Shown here in pieces: positions 58,801 to 64,000 of a stretch of 64,000 nucleotides of DNA (within the stretch, counting starts at the first letter, position 1; every line of letters begins with the position of its first letter). Source of the stretch: Undaria pinnatifida (Eukaryota; Sar; Phaeophyceae; Laminariales; Alariaceae). The position numbers and the translations under genes are program-made. Where the stretch lies: NCBI GenBank assembly GCA_012845835.1, contig JABAKD010000026.1, positions 1,492,046-1,556,045 of the forward strand, given 5' to 3'. Under the pieces are notes generated by a model. The model made no database searches. It was not told where the DNA came from and saw only the letters and a list, made by a program, of their open reading frames with translations.

Positions 58801-61800
58801 ACGGCCGGGGTGGGGGGTGGGGGGGTCACGCAGCAAGACTGCAACGGGGTGGGGCAAAATAAAAACGTCTAATAGTAAATGTCGCGCGAGCGACCATTGC
58901 GTCAAGTAGGAAACATTGGCACGAATGTTAGCACAGCCGGACATTTTAACCATAGCACCATCACCGGCGGCAGCAGGTATCGACTGGGCGAGACGTCACT
59001 TGACATAATTTCGTAGTTCAGGCGACAGCGGCGCAACGACAGGTTCTTTCGAATTAGACTCGCATTTGTTTCGAAAGCGCTAGCGATGTTGTTGGCGGGC
59101 GGTACGGTGGGTGGGGGGCGCAGCTGCTTGCCACATGTAGCGTATGGGTACAACAGCCGTTCCTGCCTTGCGTAGGACGCGACTGCGCGAAATCTGCGCA
59201 CCTCACGTGCGTCGATTGTTTTTTGTTTTTTTTATCCTCCGGCGGTTGGGGAAAAATGAAGTCGAATGTACCGCTTATGCGTGTCAAAACACCTGTATCT
59301 ACAAGTCGACACGCCAGGGGTATCCTCTTCGGTCTGGTTATTTGCTTTTTGGCGAGCATAAAACTACCGTTTTCCCTCTGTTCAGAGAGAACAGTGCCTC
59401 TCGGGACTGCCTGGAGTGTACATGACGACCGTTCTACACTACCAACTCGCAGACGCCAACAAGCACGGGGGCACGGCGGACCTTGTACTTGTATTAAGAG
59501 GAAGAGAGAACAAACGTACCAGGGGGACGATCAAGTCGTTGACGAACATGACGGGAGGCTTGCCGAGTAGGAAGGGGGCTATGATGCCTCCTCCGAACGC
59601 CATCAGGTACGTCATGACGAGCGACTCCGCCCAGAAGAGGTGATTGCCGCTGTCAGTTTCGATCTTCCTCACCTGGAGTCAGTCATGTACAAAACGGCAA
59701 AGCCGAACAAAAAATTTACACGCAATTACGGGAGAACGGCCTTTCGAAAAACTTACGCGTAATTACGTCAAAGATCAGGGGATTTCCGTAAGCATCCCCC
59801 CCGGGGATGAAACACGTGAATCCCCGGTACATACTTCCAAATGTGTAGGCATTTGGGGTTTTCGATGGTATTCCGTTTGGCCTGTTGAACACTTTCTTGT
59901 ATAGAACGCATTAATATTCTAGATACTAATGCGATGCTGATATTCGAGCAGTGCACGTTGAGCAAGGCGGTGCACCGAAGCGATAGTGCGGCATGTTCTT
60001 ATTGTCTATCGCGCTCTGTTCGTGTGTAGGTCGTGTGCTGTACAGCTATATCCGTGCACGCTGGTGTACGATACCACCTCTCTGTGTGCTGGCGTGCTGG
60101 TATGCTGCGTATCGTGTGCTGCTTCTGTTTAACGTGTTGCATTTTGGTACGAAATAGGTACCCACCCACCAAATAGGCGTTTACGTGCAAGGGGCACGGG
60201 GCCAAACGCAATTATGCCAACAAAAGTAGTTGCGGTGGCCCCAGGCTGGTTACGCGTACTTACGTTTATGCCGTTTGGTACATCAATGCCTAGGAGTACG
60301 GTAGACCCGAGTGGTCATTTGACGATGCACACAAGCGGCGAGTCTCTTCAATACCGTTACAAAAATGGTAGTGCCCAGGGTTGAACTACAACATCACCAG
60401 GCCATGAGGTCGTTGCGAAATGCAGAATGCACAGGCAGACGCAGTTGATCATGAACAACCAGGTGCCGGAACTAAAAAGACGCAAGAAAGAGCACTGCAC
60501 TAGTACGAATAGCTGATACCTGTACGACATTAGCACCTGACGCGCCGTACTGCTCACACGAAAGGTTTTTTAAATCACCTTGGAGCTCACTGCCAAAACA
60601 TAGTTCTTGGTCTCGAGAGGGCACAAGGAGTCTACAGGCAACCAGGAAAACAAACCAAACAAACCGCAGTCGGGGTACCAGGACGACAGCCAATCCCACG
60701 ACCTGTTGTACAAACACAAAACATACATGGCATATCACTGCTGCACTCGCACGAGTGCGCGATGTACTATAGCTTAGACGTGCACACGCTACATTCGAAA
60801 ACAAGCCCGACGTCTGCACTGCTACTGGTTACTACTGGCTACAGCAATGTTGCTCTCTGGAGTGATATCTGAGTCCAAGCAACCATTGCTGGACACGACT
60901 CGTTCTCGTACAACTACACTGTCTGACGCGCTGTCTGTATCTACACAAAAGCGAAAGCGGGTAGAATAGACTATGTACGAGTACTCGTTCTGATATGAAA
61001 ACGTGAAGACACATGATTGTTCAACGTTAGTTCTTGAGTACTCAGCAGTAGGTATACTGTGACCACGGGCTGGATTATGCGAGTTAATGTGAGAACAACA
61101 ATACAACAATAGCAGTCCAGCTACGCTCAGCTCCGAGTCTTCTCTGTCCGGAAGCAAGTTTCTACCAACATTTTTGGCAGCTAATTTGCCTGGATTTGGA
61201 GGCTGGCTGTGGGCGGCGGCGTGCGATCACGATCAGGGTATCGAAGGTACCTGCCGGCGGCCAAAAAACACCCCCAGGTAGAGAAAACTTACATACGCAC
61301 TTAACCACAAGTACCAACAACCCTGACCAAGCCATCCATCCGTAAACCATCCACCATACATATGGTAGAGCATTAGACTATAGTGGAAACTACAGAAATA
61401 AATGTGTAAAATAGATATGATAGGTTACTTCAAAATTCCCCACCTAAAGTAAAAATGCTAACACCGCTCATTGTAGTGGAGAAAACCATTTGTTTATAAA
61501 AGAAAAGGACCCCTCCCATTAAAAACTTTACCCTCATAGCATAGTACAAGTACCAGCAGGCAGCTTCAAAATATGAGTACTGACTCGAAATTCGTCGAAC
61601 TCACACCTGACGTCCTAATATTATTATTTTATTTTTTTTATATAAATTGTTAGAGTGATATCGTATCAATTTGGAACCGTGGGTTCGTGTCCCACAGAGT
61701 TTTTACTTCTTTAGGGTGGGAGTATTAACAGCTGCCTTTAATTCTCGAATGCTGTATGAAGAGTAACATATAAGATAACCAATACTCCGTAATATTCTGT

Positions 61801-63502
61801 ATTCGTACTCTTCCCGATATTAAAGCCGGGGGAAGAAAAAACAAAATAAACCGCCTACCATACTTATAATAGAGCAGTACAGTGGAAACTACAGTAATAA
61901 ATTTATAAAATAGATGTGATGTTTGATCTATTAATAGCTCAAACTTCCCCACCTGAAGTATAAATACCAACACTTACCATCATAGTGGACAAAAAATAGG
62001 ACCCCTCCCAATAAAAACTCACCCATATACAGTAGTATATTACAAGTACCAACAACGCAGCTTGCAAAGATGAGTATTGACCTGAAATTCGTCGAACTCA
62101 CGGCTGACGTCCTTGATATATTCTTGATAAAATGAGTGCTACACAGCTTGCAATGAGTATCGACCCTAAATTCGTCAAACTCACAGCTGACGTTGGAGTA
62201 ATTTTACACCACGACACCATGCATCCAGCAGTAGTCCACCATACCAGATAGTAAGAGTCTTAGACCGTACCAGGTACAAGGCAATATTTAGACGAGGAAA
62301 CGTACTACATCCAGTTGGGGACTAGCTGCCCCAGCCCCCGCTTATAATCCCTGCAACCTAATGCGCCGCAGCTAATTTTTATAAACTCACTTTGAATACG
62401 AGCACAATACGTACGACTGTTGCACGTGTGAGCTGAACACAACTCGCAGCTCGTAGCGCGGGTCTCCTTCGCGCTGGACACGTGTGTCATGTGTAAGATA
62501 CCCTGCTACATCCTATTAATAATAAAGATTAAAAGTCCATAACGACATACCAGGTATTATGAGAACTACCAGGTACTGCTGTACAGATGTAGAGCAACAA
62601 GCAACAACAGCCAGCAGCCAGCATCAGCATTATCTTAGTGTACTATTAATAGAAACTTTCAGAACGCGCAGCCTGCAGCCTACAGCAGTAGTACCAGGTA
62701 CGAAAGAAGGGAGGACGGAAGACGAAACAACTTGACGTCACGAGCAAATGATGAATCTCGCTTTCTGCTGCACAACGTCAGTCGGACCCCACCCGCATGC
62801 CGAAGACAAATATCTTTAAAATGAGCGTCATTATTTGCGTGTTTGTCATCAACACAACGACAGCAACATGCTGGTGCAGCGGCGTACACGGCTCGACGCA
62901 ACCACACCAACAGTTCACTGACCCTTGCTCGGGCCCAGGCTTCCGCCGCTTACAGTCAGCTCAGATCCCGCGAACACCAGCCACAAGAGGGTGACGCCCC
63001 GCCGGGCACTCCCCGCTCAAGGCAACCCAACAGAACCACCACGACGAACTTCCAGCAGTGTTTTTACAGCATTATTACTGCTAGAGTAGTGCAGCCTAAA
63101 CGAGACGAATGCAGCCATCTATACCGCGATGGACGGCTGTGCATTGGTCGTCTTGTACTACCTGCGCGTCTCCTCCCTACTACCTCCTACGCAGCGCAGC
63201 TGCCCTGCTTTGCTTGGTGGCATGCACTGCTGAGCATCATGAAAGCACGTCGAAACTACGAGACGCGTGCTCACCCGTGCGGCGTGGAACAGCGCGAAGG
63301 CTGCCAGGCAAACCTCAGGCGCATAGTCCCACTTCTGGGTCAGAAAGTCGACAGCACTCATCATGGTGTTGGTCGTGGTGCAGACGTAGTCCACCAATTC
63401 AATCCTCTGCACAAGCTCAGCGAAGTGAAAGGAAACACGAGAGAGGGCAGTCGGACTCGGGGTTTCGAAGATAAAATTTAGCATGTTTGACAAGGGGCTC
63501 AT
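55804..63502 (-). CDS. TRIC/TMEM38-type intracellular cation channel
   Basis: TRIC channels carry counter-ion (mainly K+) currents across ER/SR-type membranes. Minus-strand exons in order of translation: 63502-63275 (tentative first exon, ATG at 63502), 60494-60390, 59672-59520, 58692-58537, 57910-57812, 57058-56967 and 56023-55804. All are in phase, total 351 codons including stop; family members are about 300 residues. Recognised blocks: LMAFGGGIIAPFLLGKPPVM (counterpart of GSYILADLLLGEP), LMKQAILILAEIFRAN (counterpart of the K-x-x-x-x-x-x-x-E-V-x-R helix), WGPILLGTIAGCGGLFLPLD, and WPFQSAFYGAAFFNLM (counterpart of F-x-x-K-x-S-x-YGA). The last exon gives a hydrophobic helix, FNPFTPLHKV and a charged end KPKED. 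Several helices fit the seven-helix TRIC topology. The intron after 57812 starts with GC. The first exon is only supported by open frame and phase. Confidence 0.78.
58160..58310 (+). repeat. Short dispersed repeat, family B, copy in a TRIC intron
   Basis: It contains GTTACTTGCTGGGTTACTTG, TTTTGTACTTGCGACACCCC, CGGGATTTGAAGCCAACCAC, ATCCCGCAGTGGAACC and TGTAGTTCTC. It matches 48195-48375 and, inverted, 3985-4125. Confidence 0.6.
61060..61110 (+). repeat. Dispersed element ending in (AAC)n, fragment (copy 3)
   Basis: ATTATGCGAGTTAATGTGAG followed by AACAACAATACAACAATAG matches the end of the elements at 18.1-18.3 kb and 33.2-33.4 kb. Only the last ~40 bp of the body is present. Confidence 0.7.
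61350..62200 (+). repeat. Two ~260-bp direct repeats plus a third partial copy, ending in LCKL-type units
   Basis: Copy 1 (about 61355-61616) and copy 2 (about 61855-62117) match through five blocks. They are CCATAC, GTGGAAACTACAG(A/T)AATAAA, TCCCCACCT(A/G)AAGTA, GGACCCCTCCCA(T/A)TAAAAACT and CAAGTACCA. Each ends with the LCKL unit: ATGAGTA, then GAAATTCGTCGAACTCAC and GACGTCC. A third LCKL unit lies at 62147-62196 directly after copy 2. The repeats lie in the first intron of the TRIC model. Confidence 0.8.
61650..61706 (+). ncRNA. tRNA-like fragment between the two direct repeats
   Basis: TTAGAGTGATATCGTATCA resembles a D-arm. It is followed almost directly by GTGGGTTCGTGTCCCAC, a perfect 5-bp T-stem with a 7-base TTCGTGT loop. 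No room is left for a full anticodon arm and no acceptor stem is visible. It is best seen as a tRNA-derived fragment or SINE head, not a working tRNA. Confidence 0.4.
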
Positions 63503-64000
63503 GAGCGCGCTGAATTCGGCGGCTTTGGGTATAAAGCACCTACTTGTTGCTTGGTTCAGCTGCTGCAACTTGCCGTGCCGTGCGTGAGCTTCCGCGGGGC
63601 ATACACAGCTTTGCAGGTGTGTGGGAGAGCGTGTGTGGTGGCTTTTTTCCAGTGTTGCAATTCCATCGCCGTGTCTCTATTTGTAAAAGAAGGCTGCAGG
63701 AATTTGAATGCCGTCTTTATGTCTCATGTCAGGAGTTCCCTTGGCGTGTGGGTTCAGCACCCCGTGGGCAAGCTCTTTTCTTCGCAAACGACCCATGTAC
63801 TCGTAGTCTGTTCTCGTTGCTCTTAGGCAAATGCCGCCTGTGCCTACTGCATGTTGTGCGTCCATCTATCCCTGGACACCTGCCTGCTCTTTACTGGTCA
63901 AATTGCCTTCCCTGCATGCCTCGCTCGTATCTGCTGTCGAGCACTATTAATAAATACGGTAAAAAAACACGATCACGCGACACGGGAAAACGCCGAAAAT
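63503..64000. other. Right-edge sequence, no gene assigned
   Basis: If the TRIC first exon is right, this is its 5' flank. An in-frame minus-strand open reading continues to 63568, so the true start could lie further upstream. A CTATTAATA motif sits near 63946. Nothing else recognised. Confidence 0.35.

Noticed and set aside
60591-60702. Possible extra TRIC exon (minus strand) reading SWDWLSSWYPDCGLFGLF
   Set aside because: It has plausible splice sites but needs phase 2 on entry, while the proposed first exon ends in phase 0; without it all phases agree. Left out pending transcripts.

Overview
The window looks like nuclear DNA of an intron-rich, repeat-rich eukaryote. Four multi-exon protein-coding genes with GT-AG (and apparently some GC-AG) introns sit in a sea of simple repeats, minisatellites and decayed Ty3/gypsy elements. 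The gene content and texture (large introns, GC-rich exons, gypsy debris, many dispersed short repeats) would fit a stramenopile such as a brown alga, but nothing in the sequence proves the taxon and I treat that as inference. All gene models below were built by eye from splice sites, reading-frame phase and family motifs; none was checked by alignment or transcripts.

Layout. 1-19 kb is essentially gene-free. It holds a plus-strand gypsy pol remnant (about 1.3-3.8 kb), a tandemly duplicated element with a GC-rich quasi-palindromic minisatellite (4.7-6.8 kb), and a minus-strand gypsy integrase remnant with a 60/54-bp minisatellite next to it (11-13.7 kb). It also holds a short interstitial TTAGGG tract (10.94 kb), poly-C-spaced repeats (15-15.7 kb), a 15-bp minisatellite (16.75-16.98 kb) and a long (AAC)n tract (18.29-18.5 kb).

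19.1-31.4 kb holds two plus-strand paralogous genes of a family I do not recognise, called gene P1 (19138-23425) and gene P2 (23649-31352). They share a row of matching exons. P2 has an extra low-complexity C-terminal part.

34.4-51.6 kb is the main gene, an IRE1-type unfolded-protein-response sensor on the plus strand. I can trace 12 exons whose phases all agree and whose summed length is a multiple of three (5193 nt, 1730 residues). The order is signal peptide, PQQ-like luminal sensor, one membrane helix, kinase, KEN ribonuclease, and then, through two further exons, a CCCH zinc finger. The fusion of the IRE1 ribonuclease to a putative RNA-binding zinc finger is the most interesting protein-level observation here. 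Intron 1 (6 kb) is full of duplicated sequence with a recurring CAGTCGAAAA motif.

55.8-63.5 kb is a minus-strand gene for a TRIC/TMEM38-type intracellular cation channel, convergent with IRE1. In animals TRIC channels act in the ER/SR membrane, so two neighbouring genes plausibly serve the same organelle; this is inference.

Across the whole window several short sequences recur far more often than expected by chance: a roughly 50-bp unit whose minus strand keeps an open C-E...LCKL reading frame, an element ending in (AAC)n, AATAGTGCCGG hairpins, TACCAGGTA, and CTATTAATAG. These look like small mobile elements or their targets.
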